From Desulfoscipio sp. XC116 (GTDB lineage Bacteria > Bacillota > Desulfotomaculia > Desulfotomaculales > Desulfallaceae), in contig NZ_CP156660.1 of NCBI RefSeq assembly GCF_039851975.1, positions 4,159,035 through 4,223,034 on the forward strand: a stretch of DNA of 64,000 nucleotides, written 5' to 3'. Positions 7,505 to 16,221 of this stretch are shown here, piece by piece. Position numbers and translations under genes: made by a program. The notes beneath the pieces were generated by a model. It saw only the letters and a program-made list of their open reading frames with translations, was not told where the DNA came from and did not search any database. Position 1 is the first letter of the stretch. The number at the start of each line of letters is the position of its first letter.

Positions 7505-9049
7505 CTACATATTAATGTTGGAGAATTTACGCCAGGGCCTGGCCACGGATTTGTTCTCCAGCAGGTCCAGCGAGGCACATATTTTCTTTCTGGTTTCCGA
7601 AGGCAGAATAATGTCATCCACATAACCGCGTGCCGCCGCGTGATACGGGTTTTCATAAAGGTCGCTGTATTCTTTGATCCGCTGTTCCCGTACCTCGGCC
7701 GGATTTTCGGCATTCTTGATTTCCTTGGCAAAAATAACGCTGGCGGCGGTTTGGGCGCCCACGATGGTGAGTGTGGCTTCGGGCCAGGCATAAACAATAT
7801 CGGCCCCGGTATCTTTACAGCACATACCCAGGTAGGCGCCGGCGAATGATTTGCGCATCATTACGGTAATCTTGGGCACTGTGGCGTCAATATAGGCGAA
7901 CAGCATCTTGGCGCCGTGGCGCAGGATACCCTTCCACTCCTGCTCGGGGCCGATCATGTAGGCCGGGGTGTCGTGCAGGTTGACCAGCGGAATGTTGAAC
8001 AAATCGCAGAACCGCACAAACCGGGCTACCTTATCCGCCGCGTTGCAGTCAATAACGCCGCCCATCCAGTTGGGCTGGCTGGCTACAACACCGGTGCTCC
8101 GTCCGTTAAACCGGGCAAAGCCGATGATTACGTTTTTAGCAAAGTCGGGCATTAATTCAAAGAATACACCATTATCCACTAATTTATAGATAACCTCGTG
8201 CATATCGTAGGGGATCATGGTCTGCTCGGGTATAAACCCATCCAGTTCGGGGATTAGGCGCATGGCTTCGTCACCGGTATCCAACCGGGCCGGTTTTTCT
8301 TTATTGTTCTGAGGCAGATAGTTAAGCAGATCTTTGGCTTTATCAATGCAGTCTTTATCGTCGCCACCCACAATGTGGGTACAGCCGGACTTGACGGCAT
8401 GAGCTTCCACACCGCACAGTGTGGGCAAATCGATATCAATGCCCAGCTGGGTTTTCACAAAGGCCGGACCGGCGATACCCATGTAACCGTGGTCGCGGCT
8501 TTGGATAACAAAGTCCTGCATAACCGGGTGGTAAGCCTGCCCGCCCAGGCACGGACCCAGCAGCATAGCTATTTGCGGAATAACGCCCGAAGCCAGGTTT
8601 TGGGCTTTAAACAGCCACGCATAAGCCTGCAGAGTGTCAATGCCTTCCTGCAGTCTGGCGCCGCCCGAGTCATTCAAGCCGAAAAAGGGAATGCCCATTT
8701 CCTTGGCCATATCGATGGCAGCGGCGAATTTTTTACCGTGATATTCACCAAAGGTACCGGCCATGGAAGTATAGTCTTCCGCGCCCACCATGGCCATACG
8801 GCCGTTTATTTTGCCATAGCCGCATACTACACCTTCGGCGGCGATATCCTTTTTCTCCATGCCGAAATTGGTAATCCTGTGCTTGACAAAAGTACCGATT
8901 TCAGTAAATGTACCGGGATCGAATAAATATTCCACTCTTTCACGGGCACTTAATTTACCGGATTTATGCTGTTTTTCAACAGCTTTTTCACCGCCCATTT
9001 GCATTATTTGGTCTTTTCTGCGTTTAAACTCGTCATACTTTTGACTCAT
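7505..9049 (-). CDS. Acyl-CoA carboxyltransferase (alpha) subunit of the Na+-translocating decarboxylase
   Basis: A 514-residue protein with the two crotonase-fold halves of the carboxyltransferase family. It removes the carboxyl group from an acyl-CoA and gives it to biotin. Segments such as FFGLNDSGGARLQEGID and LGPCLGGQAYHP mark the CoA-binding oxyanion regions. Length and motifs fit the MmdA/PccB group better than the classical, longer (587-residue) glutaconyl-CoA decarboxylase GcdA. The partner acyl-CoA dehydrogenase just upstream nevertheless points to a dicarboxylic acyl-CoA pathway. Substrate assignment is therefore open between methylmalonyl-CoA and glutaconyl-CoA. Confidence 0.9.
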   Translation of the reverse strand: MSQKYDEFKRRKDQIMQMGGEKAVEKQHKSGKLSARERVEYLFDPGTFTEIGTFVKHRITNFGMEKKDIAAEGVVCGYGKINGRMAMVGAEDYTSMAGTFGEYHGKKFAAAIDMAKEMGIPFFGLNDSGGARLQEGIDTLQAYAWLFKAQNLASGVIPQIAMLLGPCLGGQAYHPVMQDFVIQSRDHGYMGIAGPAFVKTQLGIDIDLPTLCGVEAHAVKSGCTHIVGGDDKDCIDKAKDLLNYLPQNNKEKPARLDTGDEAMRLIPELDGFIPEQTMIPYDMHEVIYKLVDNGVFFELMPDFAKNVIIGFARFNGRSTGVVASQPNWMGGVIDCNAADKVARFVRFCDLFNIPLVNLHDTPAYMIGPEQEWKGILRHGAKMLFAYIDATVPKITVMMRKSFAGAYLGMCCKDTGADIVYAWPEATLTIVGAQTAASVIFAKEIKNAENPAEVREQRIKEYSDLYENPYHAAARGYVDDIILPSETRKKICASLDLLENKSVARPWRKFSNINM

Positions 9050-9222
9050 TTACGGTCCCCCTCATATTTTAACTTGGCATTTTTGCTTATCGTACACAGC
9101 ACCAGCCAGTATAATACACCCTTGGTCCGGATAACGGACCGGGCACACCCGGCCCGCTCCGGCGGGCGTTATTATCTTTGAAGAAATTTCCGCATCAAAA
9201 GAAGGCACTTCAGAAGGCACTT

Positions 9223-10380
9223 CTAGCGGTTGGGCGCAAAGCCCAGTTCGATGTTGGCAATGATCTGCATATGCATGTTGGAGGTTCCCTCAAGGGTTTC
9301 AAACTGCTTGGAATCGCGGAGCCATCTGCCGCAGGGATATTCATTGGAATATCCATATGAGCCGTAAATTTTCATAGCCAGGTTGGCAGCGTGCACGGCA
9401 GCGTTGCAACCGGACAGTTTGGCAATGGAAGTAGCCTGCTGGCTGGGCAAATTATTATCTTTTAACCAGGCGGCGCGATAAACGAGCTGTTTGGCCGCCT
9501 CATCTTCCAAGATCATTTCAGCAATCTGGGCCTGAACCATCTGATGCTTGCCGATGGGTTTGCCAAACTGAATACGCTCATTGGCATATTGAACGGCACC
9601 GTCCAGGCAGGCCCTGGAAAGAGCAGCCGCGCCGGTGGCACAACCCATGCGGGTATTGTTCAACTGCCACATGCAAATCTTAAAACCGCTGTTTACCGGT
9701 CCCAATAAATTTTCTTTAGGAACCACGGCATTTTCAAAAATTAATTCCGAGGTCGGAGCGGCCCACATACCGACTTTATCGTTAATGGGAATTCGATTAA
9801 CGCCGGGGGTATTGTTGTAGTCAATTACGAAGCAGGAAATCCCTTTGTGACGCGCGCCTTTTTCAGTAACGGCGTAGACCAGCCCGATATCGGAAGTATG
9901 TCCGCCGGATATCCATGTTTTGGTACCATTAATTAGCCAGTGGTCACCCTTGTCTTCCGCAAGCGTCTTCATCCCGGCCACGTCGGAGCCCGTATTGGGC
10001 TCGGTCATGGCAAAGCTGCCTACCAGAGACCCATCCAACAGTCCGGGGATAAATTTCTGTTTTTGTTCTTCAGTGCCATATTCATTAATGGTCATGGCCG
10101 GACCCCAGTTGTTGCCGCTGATGGAAAGTCTCCAGGAAGTATGAACCTTGGATATCTCATACAAAGCAATAACGCCTTCCATCCAGCCCATGCCGTTACC
10201 GCCGTATTCCTCCGGAATGCTCCAGCCCAACAGGTCCAGTTCACCCATTTTAGTTAATATCTCTCTGCGATAATAATGGTTTTTTTCGTCCTCTTCAACA
10301 TAAGGAGCGATTTCCTTTTCCGCAAAATTGCGAGCCATATCCTGTACCATTTGTTGTTCTTCGGTTAAAGCAAAATCCAT
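9223..10380 (-). CDS. Acyl-CoA dehydrogenase, probably glutaryl-CoA dehydrogenase (non-decarboxylating type)
   Basis: A 385-residue FAD-dependent acyl-CoA dehydrogenase with the N-terminal helical domain, beta domain (MTEPNTGSD, GTKTWISGG) and C-terminal domain containing LEGTSNMH, whose glutamate (about residue 364) sits where the catalytic base lies in glutaryl-CoA dehydrogenases. Arg84 in TSWRLSIS aligns with the arginine that binds the far carboxylate in glutaryl-CoA dehydrogenases. Co-location with a decarboxylase suggests the split route glutaryl-CoA to glutaconyl-CoA to crotonyl-CoA known in anaerobes. The start at 10380 has a GGGGGG ribosome site; the frame runs on upstream through the sigma-54 promoter and that part is not coding. 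Confidence 0.88.
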   Translation of the reverse strand: MDFALTEEQQMVQDMARNFAEKEIAPYVEEDEKNHYYRREILTKMGELDLLGWSIPEEYGGNGMGWMEGVIALYEISKVHTSWRLSISGNNWGPAMTINEYGTEEQKQKFIPGLLDGSLVGSFAMTEPNTGSDVAGMKTLAEDKGDHWLINGTKTWISGGHTSDIGLVYAVTEKGARHKGISCFVIDYNNTPGVNRIPINDKVGMWAAPTSELIFENAVVPKENLLGPVNSGFKICMWQLNNTRMGCATGAAALSRACLDGAVQYANERIQFGKPIGKHQMVQAQIAEMILEDEAAKQLVYRAAWLKDNNLPSQQATSIAKLSGCNAAVHAANLAMKIYGSYGYSNEYPCGRWLRDSKQFETLEGTSNMHMQIIANIELGFAPNR

Positions 10381-10459
10381 TGTATAACCCCCCTGAATTA
10401 TGATTATTTTTAGCCATGTAACCATAAAATAAAACTCGCCTGTAATAGCAAACTTATAT

Positions 10460-10475
10460 TGCAATAAACGTGCCG
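10460..10475 (-). promoter_or_regulatory. Sigma-54 (-24/-12) promoter of the dehydrogenase-decarboxylase operon
   Basis: On the minus strand the sequence is CGGCACGTTTATTGCA, against the consensus TGGCACGNNNNTTGCA: one mismatch and the exact 10-bp spacing between the invariant GG (10473-10474) and GC (10461-10462). Transcription would start near 10450, leaving a leader of about 70 nt before the acyl-CoA dehydrogenase start at 10380. A sigma-54 activator gene lies about 6 kb away at 2874-4985. Confidence 0.8.
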
Positions 10476-10519
10476 GCAACTAAAGTATTGCTGCGCAAAC
10501 GACAGCAAGCCATACCCAG

Positions 10520-10533
10520 GCTGTTTAAACAGC
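10520..10533. promoter_or_regulatory. 14-bp palindrome between wecB terminator and the sigma-54 promoter
   Basis: GCTGTTTAAACAGC is a perfect palindrome centred about 55 bp upstream of the -24 element. It could bind the IclR regulator, the sigma-54 activator or an architectural protein. Nothing but symmetry and position supports this. Confidence 0.35.
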
Positions 10534-10554
10534 AGTTTCCCCTTGGACAGGAAC

Positions 10555-10587
10555 CAAAAAACCGGCTCTGCTTAGAGCAAAACCGGT
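10555..10587 (-). terminator. Rho-independent terminator after wecB
   Basis: On the minus strand ACCGG (TTTT bulge) GCTCT pairs with AGAGC CGGT around a 4-nt loop, and a run of six T follows. It lies about 120 bp after the wecB stop and separates wecB from the sigma-54-controlled operon. Confidence 0.75.
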
Positions 10588-10589
10588 AC

Positions 10590-10677
10590 TGCATTAATGC
10601 ATTACCCATGCATTTTTACAAAGAACCCGCGAAAACACCTTTAATTTGTGATTTTACGACAATGCATTTATGCATTG
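10590..10677. promoter_or_regulatory. Palindromic ATGCAT cluster: candidate enhancer (UAS) for the sigma-54 activator
   Basis: Two palindromes share the half-site AATGCAT: TGCATTAATGCA at 10590-10601 and CAATGCATTTATGCATTG at 10660-10677, with a further ATGCAT at 10608-10613. They lie roughly 130 and 200 bp upstream of the -24 element, the usual distance range for enhancer-binding proteins that act by DNA looping. Binding by the 2874-4985 protein is inferred. Confidence 0.55.
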
Positions 10678-10704
10678 TTCCCATCCATACCTCAAGACCG
10701 CCGT

Positions 10705-11847
10705 TTATAGACCGAATTCCCGGGGCCTGTGGCCGCTGAGCTTAAAAGCATGCTTAACAGCCTGCACTATCCGGCCGCAGGCCATACCATCACCGTAAGG
10801 GTTTACGGCCTCGGCCATAGCCCGGTAGTAGGCCTGATCATTAAGCAGGCGCTCGGTCTCGGTACGCACGGCGGTGCGATCGGTACCCACCAGGCGCACA
10901 GTGCCGGCTTCCACGGCCTCGGGACGCTCGGTGGTGTTGCGCAGCACCAGCACGGGCTTACCCAGCGAGGGGGCCTCCTCCTGTATGCCGCCGGAATCGG
11001 TGAGCACCAGGTGACAGCGGGCCACTAAATTAATCCACGGCTCATAGTCCATGGGCTCAATTAAATCCACCTGCTTTGAATCCCCCAGCACTTGCTGCAC
11101 TACCCGGCGTACAGCGGGGTTTTTATGCACGGGAAAAATAACCCGCACATCAGGATGCTCCCGCAGTACATCCCGCAGGGCCAGGTAAATATCCCGCATG
11201 GGATCACCCAAATTCTCCCGGCGGTGGGTGGTCATTAAGATCAGCCGGTGCCGGCTAAAATCCATTCCGTCGAGCAATGAGTCACCAAACCGGTATTCAT
11301 CACGCACCGTGGCCAACAGAGCGTCAATAACGGTGTTGCCGGTAACATAGACCCGCTCCGGGTCCACCCCTTCTCTCAGCAAGTTATCACGGGCACCGGC
11401 AGTGGGGGCGAAATGCACATCACACAGCGCCCCGGTCAAACGCCGGTTCATTTCCTCCGGATAAGGGGAATACTTATTGCCGGTACGCAAACCCGCTTCC
11501 ACATGCCCCACCGGCACCTGCATATAATAGGAAGCCAGAGCAGCCACGAAGGTAGTCGTAGTATCGCCGTGCACCAGCACCAAATCCGGCCTTTCGGCCT
11601 CCAGCACACGCTGCAGGCCGGCTAGCGCGCGCCCGGTAATATCGAACAAAGTCTGGCCGGCCTGCATGATATTTAAATCATGGTCGGGCACGATATCAAA
11701 AAGCTGCAGAACTTGATCCAACATTTCCCGGTGCTGGGCCGTCACCGCCACCCGGCATTTCAGTTGATCATCATTTTTCAGCATCCTCACCAGGGGAGCC
11801 ATCTTAATAGCCTCGGGCCTGGTTCCAAACACCACTGCTATCTTCAC
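10705..11847 (-). CDS. wecB: UDP-N-acetylglucosamine 2-epimerase (non-hydrolysing)
   Basis: A 380-residue enzyme that interconverts UDP-GlcNAc and UDP-ManNAc for cell-wall polysaccharides. It opens with the family signature VVFGTRPEAIKMAPLV and contains VHGDTTTT, GHVEAGLRTGNKYSPYPEE (active-site loop) and LTDSGGIQEEAPSLGKPVLV. The GTG start at 11847 follows AAGGCGGTG. Genes further upstream (MazG-like, comEB, glyA, rpiB) are read in the same direction. Confidence 0.95.
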   Translation of the reverse strand: MKIAVVFGTRPEAIKMAPLVRMLKNDDQLKCRVAVTAQHREMLDQVLQLFDIVPDHDLNIMQAGQTLFDITGRALAGLQRVLEAERPDLVLVHGDTTTTFVAALASYYMQVPVGHVEAGLRTGNKYSPYPEEMNRRLTGALCDVHFAPTAGARDNLLREGVDPERVYVTGNTVIDALLATVRDEYRFGDSLLDGMDFSRHRLILMTTHRRENLGDPMRDIYLALRDVLREHPDVRVIFPVHKNPAVRRVVQQVLGDSKQVDLIEPMDYEPWINLVARCHLVLTDSGGIQEEAPSLGKPVLVLRNTTERPEAVEAGTVRLVGTDRTAVRTETERLLNDQAYYRAMAEAVNPYGDGMACGRIVQAVKHAFKLSGHRPREFGL

Positions 11848-11988
11848 TGCACACCGCCTTCCTGAATTTGCTTAAGGTGTGTGTTCGAAAAAGAGCTCTG
11901 GCGCCGTCTAAGTCATCCGCACCTTAACACCTTAAGATCACAACGGCCGAACTTGGGATACAAATTACTTGCCCGGAGGTTGGCTTTA

Positions 11989-12312
11989 TCAATCGTCCTT
12001 TGACGATACCAGATATCCTTTGCGCATCAACTTGGCAATATGCTCGTCAAGGGCTTTTTCAATATTGACGCCGTAGTTCTCTTCCAGCACAAACATCATG
12101 GAAACGGCAGTTTGGGCTACATCCAACAACTCCCTGGTGATAAAGGTCAGGGCTTCGCCGTCACCCACCGCGCGGCGTTCTCCGCTCATGCCGCGCAGCT
12201 TACCGATAGCCTGAGCCAGTTCTCCCGCTTCTTCCATCAATTTCAGGGCCGTTGATTCCAGGGTAGGAGTTAAATTATTCAACCTGGGCAAGGCAATAAT
12301 TTTTTTTCGCAT
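11989..12312 (-). CDS. MazG-like nucleotide pyrophosphohydrolase
   Basis: A 107-residue all-alpha protein with the ExxE...ExxD pattern of MazG-type NTP pyrophosphohydrolases (LKLMEEAGELAQAIGK and TRELLDVAQTAVSMM), whose acidic residues bind Mg2+. These enzymes remove unwanted nucleotides. It lies beside a dCMP deaminase, consistent with a nucleotide-pool role. The natural substrate cannot be told from the sequence. Confidence 0.8.
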   Translation of the reverse strand: MRKKIIALPRLNNLTPTLESTALKLMEEAGELAQAIGKLRGMSGERRAVGDGEALTFITRELLDVAQTAVSMMFVLEENYGVNIEKALDEHIAKLMRKGYLVSSKDD

Positions 12313-12388
12313 TTTATCACCACACGATAATCGCTAAACAAGTTCCATTCCGCGACCCAACCGGTTTAACGCAACGAAATTATTGAAC

Positions 12389-12829
12389 CTATATCCGCAC
12401 CAGCTCCATGCCGGATTCCTCAAATACGTCCAGGGCCAGCCGGTCGGGGTAATCACCCCGGTAAACCACTCTGCTGATACGAGCGTTGGCCATCATTTTA
12501 GCGCATAGCACACAGGGCTGGTGAGTAACGTAAAAAACGCCCCCCGCTATGGAAATGCCGTGCACGGCGGCCTGCAAAAGAGCGTTTTGTTCCGCATGCA
12601 GCCCGCGGCACAGCTCATGCCGCTCGCCGGACGGTATGCCCCGCTTTTCCCGCAGGCAGCCTATTTCCAGACAATGACGCATACCGGCGGGAGCACCGTT
12701 GTAGCCGGTGGCCAGAATGCGATGCTCCTGCACGATAACAGCCCCCACCTGGCGGCGCAAGCAAGTGGAGCGCCGGGCCACGACCTCGGTAATGGCCATA
12801 AAATAATCATCCCAGGCGGGGCGCTGCAT
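12389..12829 (-). CDS. comEB: dCMP deaminase family protein (ComEB-like)
   Basis: A 146-residue zinc deaminase. The motifs [10 protein letters not shown] and [10 protein letters not shown] give the zinc ligands (His, Cys, Cys) and the catalytic glutamate; [11 protein letters not shown] is also typical. It converts dCMP to dUMP for dTMP synthesis. The ATG at 12829 follows GAAGGTGG by 5 bases; the longer frame to 12919 lies inside glyA. It overlaps the end of glyA by 23 bp, so the two are probably co-translated. Confidence 0.9.
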   Translation of the reverse strand: MQRPAWDDYFMAITEVVARRSTCLRRQVGAVIVQEHRILATGYNGAPAGMRHCLEIGCLREKRGIPSGERHELCRGLHAEQNALLQAAVHGISIAGGVFYVTHQPCVLCAKMMANARISRVVYRGDYPDRLALDVFEESGMELVRI

Positions 12830-14084
12830 AAATACCACCTTCTTCATATAAGGGAAACCGGCGGCACAAATCGGCGGCCATAACCCCGGCCCGGGCCCGT
12901 TTCCCGGCATCGCTGTCAAAACTCAAGGCCAAATGAATTATCTCCGCTATCTCAGTCATCTCAGCTTCCTTAAGCCCCCGGGTGGTTACGGCAGGCGTAC
13001 CAACCCGAATGCCACTGGTAATCACCGGCGGCTGCGGGTCAAAGGGAATAGCGTTTTTATTTACGGTGACCCCCACTTCATCCAGTGTTTCCTCCGCATC
13101 TCGTCCGGTAACGTGCTTGTTGCGCAAATCCGCCAGTAGCATGTGATTGTCGGTACCGCCGGATATGAGTTCAAATCCGCGCTCGGTAAGTGCACTGGCC
13201 AATGCCCGGGCGTTTTTCACTATTTGCTGCTGGTAAGTCTGAAAACCGGGCTGCAGCGCCTCGCCAAAAGCTACCGCCTTGGCGGCGATTACGTGCATCA
13301 GCGGGCCGCCCTGAATACCGGGGAAAACAGCCTTATCCACCGCCGTGCCGTATTTTTCCTTGCACAGTATCATGCCGCCACGGGGACCCCGCAGTGTTTT
13401 ATGCGTAGTCGTGGTAACCACATCGGCATGGGGAATGGGACTGTTGTGCAGACCCGCCGCCACTAAACCGGCGATATGGGCCATGTCCACCATCAAATAA
13501 GCACCGGCGGCGGCGGCAATTTCAGCCATGCGGGCAAAATCAATTTCACGGGGATAGGCGCTGGCTCCGGCAACAATCATTTTAGCCTTACTTTTAGTTG
13601 CGGCATCCATAACCTTGTCGTAATCAATCATGCCGGTACCTTGTTCCACGCCGTAAAAAGCTATGTTAAAATAACGTCCCGAAATGTTCAGCGGACTGCC
13701 GTGCGTCAGGTGTCCCCCGTGAGCCAGATTCATGCCTAAAATGGTATCGCCCGGCTCAAGCAGGGCGAAATAGACAGCCATATTGGCCTGAGAACCGGAA
13801 TGAGGCTGCACATTAACATGTTCCGCATGAAAAATTTTTTTTGCCCGTTCAATAGCCAGTGCTTCCGCTACATCTACAAAGGCACAGCCCCCGTAGTAAC
13901 GTCGCCCGGGCAGCCCTTCGGCATATTTATTGGTAAGCACGGTGCCCTGGGCCTCCATAACGGCCCGGCTGACAATGTTCTCCGAGGCAATCAACTCCAG
14001 AGTATTACGCTGCCTATCCAGCTCCTGTGCCACAACCCGGGAAATCTCCGGATCCACTTCGGCAAGCGGGCTATAAAAACTCAT
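12807..14084 (-). CDS. glyA: Serine hydroxymethyltransferase
   Basis: A 425-residue PLP enzyme that transfers the serine hydroxymethyl group to tetrahydrofolate, giving glycine and methylene-THF. Visible signatures are the start region [35 protein letters not shown], and the PLP-lysine segment [19 protein letters not shown]. Length is normal. A good ribosome site (AGGAGG) precedes the ATG. A family B repeat follows upstream of the start, between glyA and rpiB. Confidence 0.97.
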   Translation of the reverse strand: MSFYSPLAEVDPEISRVVAQELDRQRNTLELIASENIVSRAVMEAQGTVLTNKYAEGLPGRRYYGGCAFVDVAEALAIERAKKIFHAEHVNVQPHSGSQANMAVYFALLEPGDTILGMNLAHGGHLTHGSPLNISGRYFNIAFYGVEQGTGMIDYDKVMDAATKSKAKMIVAGASAYPREIDFARMAEIAAAAGAYLMVDMAHIAGLVAAGLHNSPIPHADVVTTTTHKTLRGPRGGMILCKEKYGTAVDKAVFPGIQGGPLMHVIAAKAVAFGEALQPGFQTYQQQIVKNARALASALTERGFELISGGTDNHMLLADLRNKHVTGRDAEETLDEVGVTVNKNAIPFDPQPPVITSGIRVGTPAVTTRGLKEAEMTEIAEIIHLALSFDSDAGKRARAGVMAADLCRRFPLYEEGGIYAAPRLG

Positions 14085-14109
14085 ACTGCTTCCTCCTAAA
14101 CATATTGAA

Positions 14110-14233
14110 GCAAGTTCTTAATTCAAAGGAGATTCAACTCCCTGAATTTCAGAACCGCAAAATACATGACTCAGTTGGCGCTGCACTCCCAGCTATGAAG
14201 GTGGGAGACTTACGCCAAGTCAGCCAGGTTAAA
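14110..14233 (+). repeat. Family B structured repeat, copy 1
   Basis: A roughly 124-bp unit with two hairpins. The first pairs GTTCT with AGAAC around GGAGATTCAACTCC. The second has the CTCCCA/TGGGAG stem followed by GACTTACGCCAAGTCA. It closely matches 60137-60257 and, in its first half, the minus strand at 47755-47812. It fills the gap between rpiB and glyA. Confidence 0.8.
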
Positions 14234-14251
14234 CAATACCGCCGGCAAACA

Positions 14252-14704
14252 TTACCGGCAACCGGAATCCTTTTCGATGGCCGCTATTTTCTCCAGTCTG
14301 CGGGCATGCCTTCCTCCGGCAAATTGCGACCCCAACCAGGCCTGCACTATATCCCTGGCCAAACCAATACCGATAACGCGTTCGCCCAGGGTAATAACAT
14401 TGGCCATATTATGTTCTCCGGCCATGCGGGCGGAAAATGTATCATGGCAAAGAGCGGCCCTGATACCGGCTATTTTATTGGCGGCAATACTCACTCCGAT
14501 ACCGGTGCCGCAACAAAGCACTCCCCGCTCGAATTTTCCGGCGGCCACAGCCTCGGCCACCGCCCGGGCAAAATCGGGATAATCAACCGCATCGGTGTTG
14601 TATGTACCAAAATCCTTATACTCTATCCCCTGTTCCTTAAAATAGTTTATAATCTCCGTTTTTAGTCCGAATCCTCCATGATCACTGCCAATGGCCACCC
14701 GCAA
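14252..14704 (-). CDS. rpiB: Ribose-5-phosphate isomerase B
   Basis: A 150-residue isomerase of the RpiB/LacAB family, which interconverts ribose 5-phosphate and ribulose 5-phosphate. IGSDHGGFGLK at the N-terminus, the catalytic cysteine region VLCCGTGIGVSIAANK and the phosphate-binding HNMANVITLGERV are all present. It precedes glyA in the same direction. Confidence 0.96.
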   Translation of the reverse strand: MRVAIGSDHGGFGLKTEIINYFKEQGIEYKDFGTYNTDAVDYPDFARAVAEAVAAGKFERGVLCCGTGIGVSIAANKIAGIRAALCHDTFSARMAGEHNMANVITLGERVIGIGLARDIVQAWLGSQFAGGRHARRLEKIAAIEKDSGCR

Positions 14705-14750
14705 TACCTACACTTCCTTCAATAGTAATTAAAGTACAACAATTAGCAGA

Positions 14751-14853
14751 TTTCAAGACTCCCGCTTCGCTAAGCGGGAATTCCTATTTCTACTTCAGAT
14801 TGGGCAAAATCCCCGTCTGAAGCCCCGCTGCTCAGGTTGGGCTGAACGAGTTC
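14751..14853 (-). repeat. Family A structured repeat, copy 2
   Basis: Read on the minus strand: GAACTCGTTCAGCC..., the GGGGCTTCAGACGGGGATT/TCTGAAGT hairpin, AGAAATAGGA, then the hairpin TCCCGCTTAGCGAAGCGGGA and GTCTTG. All three modules are present. It lies between rpiB and the ywlE gene in an otherwise empty 390-bp gap. Confidence 0.8.
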
Positions 14854-14999
14854 ACTACTCGGCCACGCACAACCTCAATCTAAAAATTATTCTACAATAT
14901 TTGCTTCATTTCCTCTACAAATGACCAAAATATAATATTTACCAGCAGCGAAAACTACATTGCAGTATTAGCATTAATTAACATAATATGGATCAGCGG

Positions 15000-15072
15000 A
15001 GTTCCTATTTTACTTCAGGTGAAGTGGAATCCCCGTCTGAAGCCCCGCCGCTCAGCTTGGGCTGAACGAGTC
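15000..15072 (-). repeat. Family A structured repeat, copy 3 (third hairpin missing)
   Basis: On the minus strand it has ACTCGTTCAGCCC..., then GCGGGGCTTCAGACGGGGAT and the pairing ACCTGAAGT, and it ends at ATAGGAACTCC without the last hairpin. It is 150 bp from copy 2 in the same orientation, as if the repeat had been duplicated locally. Confidence 0.75.
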
Positions 15073-15095
15073 CAGCTAAGTTAGTTTAGATTAGT

Positions 15096-15566
15096 TTAAG
15101 CCTGACCCCCCAGCAACTTGCGCAGCATGGCACGGGACAGATTGTCCAGCTCACCGGCCACAGTACGGTAGAATTCTTCGCCGGTTCCGAAAGGATCCGG
15201 TATATCACCGCCGCAACCGACATATTCGGCTAAAGTATAAATTTTGTTTACGGCACCGGGCACCAGGCGTTTTAGATTGTCCCGGTGAGCGCGGGTCATG
15301 GTCAGCACCAGTTCGGCCCGCTCAATATCTTCCGGATTGATTTGCGATGATTTATGCCCGCTCAGATCAATGCCCATTTCTTTTAACACATTAACAGCCT
15401 GATAAGAAGCATCGCCATCCGACAAGGCAACAATCCCCGCGGAAGCTAATTCAATATCCCGCCGCTCCGGGAACAGCTCCGCCAGCGCCCGGCGGGCCAG
15501 CGCTTCGGCCATGGGGCTGCGGCAGGTATTACCGGTACATACAAAAAGTATCTTTTTTTTGGCCAT
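15096..15566 (-). CDS. ywlE: Low-molecular-weight protein phosphatase, probably arginine phosphatase YwlE
   Basis: A 156-residue enzyme with the P-loop CTGNTCRSPMAE at the N-terminus and the general-acid loop DIPDPFG. A threonine directly after the P-loop glycine-asparagine pair (CTGNT) is typical of the YwlE group, which removes phosphate from arginine residues and so reverses McsB marking for Clp proteolysis. The second ATG (15566) is preferred because AAGGAGG lies 8 bases upstream; the ATG at 15572 is only 2 bases away. The mntP gene lies just upstream. Confidence 0.88.
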   Translation of the reverse strand: MAKKKILFVCTGNTCRSPMAEALARRALAELFPERRDIELASAGIVALSDGDASYQAVNVLKEMGIDLSGHKSSQINPEDIERAELVLTMTRAHRDNLKRLVPGAVNKIYTLAEYVGCGGDIPDPFGTGEEFYRTVAGELDNLSRAMLRKLLGGQA

Positions 15567-15586
15567 GGGCATCGCCTCCTTAGTCT

Positions 15587-16132
15587 TTATGATATGAACA
15601 TGTGTATGCCAATACCAATTAATATTATACCGCCGCCCAGAACAGCCCGCTCGCCCGCCCTGCCCCCCACGAAACGACCCAACAAAAGCCCGGCGGCTGT
15701 CATAACCCCGGCCACGGCGCCGATAACCCCGGCTGTGAGGGGCAGGTTTACCTGCCTGGTGCCCAGGGAAAAGCCCACGCTCAGGGCATCCATGCTGACA
15801 CTGGCCGCCAATAAAAACAAACCCCAGGTATTTACCAGCACCACTTTAGGCTCCAAGGCATCACCGCCCTTTAATGCCGAGCGAATCATTTTAACGCCCA
15901 GATACACCAGCAGCAAGGCCCCGGCAATACCGGCGGCCCGGCCCGCCAGAGCACCGACGAATTCGCCGGCGTACCAACCGAGCAAAGGCATAATCACATG
16001 GAACACCAGCACCGTAAGGCTGACCACCAGTATTTGGCGGCGGGTTACGCCGGCCATGCCCAGGCCCAGACACACGGAAAAAGCGTCGGTGCCCAGGGCG
16101 GCGCCCAAAGCAAGCAGTGTGTAAAGCTCCAA
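15587..16132 (-). CDS. mntP: Manganese efflux pump MntP
   Basis: A 181-residue membrane protein with six predicted helices in two repeats. The conserved aspartates GTDAFSVCLGLG and VSMDALSVGFSLG are the metal-path signatures of the MntP (YebN) family. It exports Mn2+. The start is TTG with GGGGG upstream. I looked for the yybP-ykoY manganese riboswitch in the 90-bp leader and did not see one. Confidence 0.92.
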   Translation of the reverse strand: MELYTLLALGAALGTDAFSVCLGLGMAGVTRRQILVVSLTVLVFHVIMPLLGWYAGEFVGALAGRAAGIAGALLLVYLGVKMIRSALKGGDALEPKVVLVNTWGLFLLAASVSMDALSVGFSLGTRQVNLPLTAGVIGAVAGVMTAAGLLLGRFVGGRAGERAVLGGGIILIGIGIHMFIS

Positions 16133-16221
16133 ATTATTGCCCCCAACATATTATTTCGTTCTCTAAATATATCCGCTAACTATATTTATGCGCCTGGAGG
16201 TAAATTTATCTATAATCAACA

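Noticed and set aside
7505-9049. Calling the carboxyltransferase gcdA outright
   Set aside because: Length (514) and motifs fit MmdA/PccB better; only the neighbouring dehydrogenase suggests glutaconyl-CoA, so the substrate is left open.
10381-10479. In-frame upstream extension of the acyl-CoA dehydrogenase
   Set aside because: It covers the sigma-54 promoter; the family begins MDFxLTxEQ at 10380, which has GGGGGG upstream.
16133-16221. yybP-ykoY manganese riboswitch before mntP
   Set aside because: The 90-bp leader is AT-rich and shows none of the conserved paired elements.
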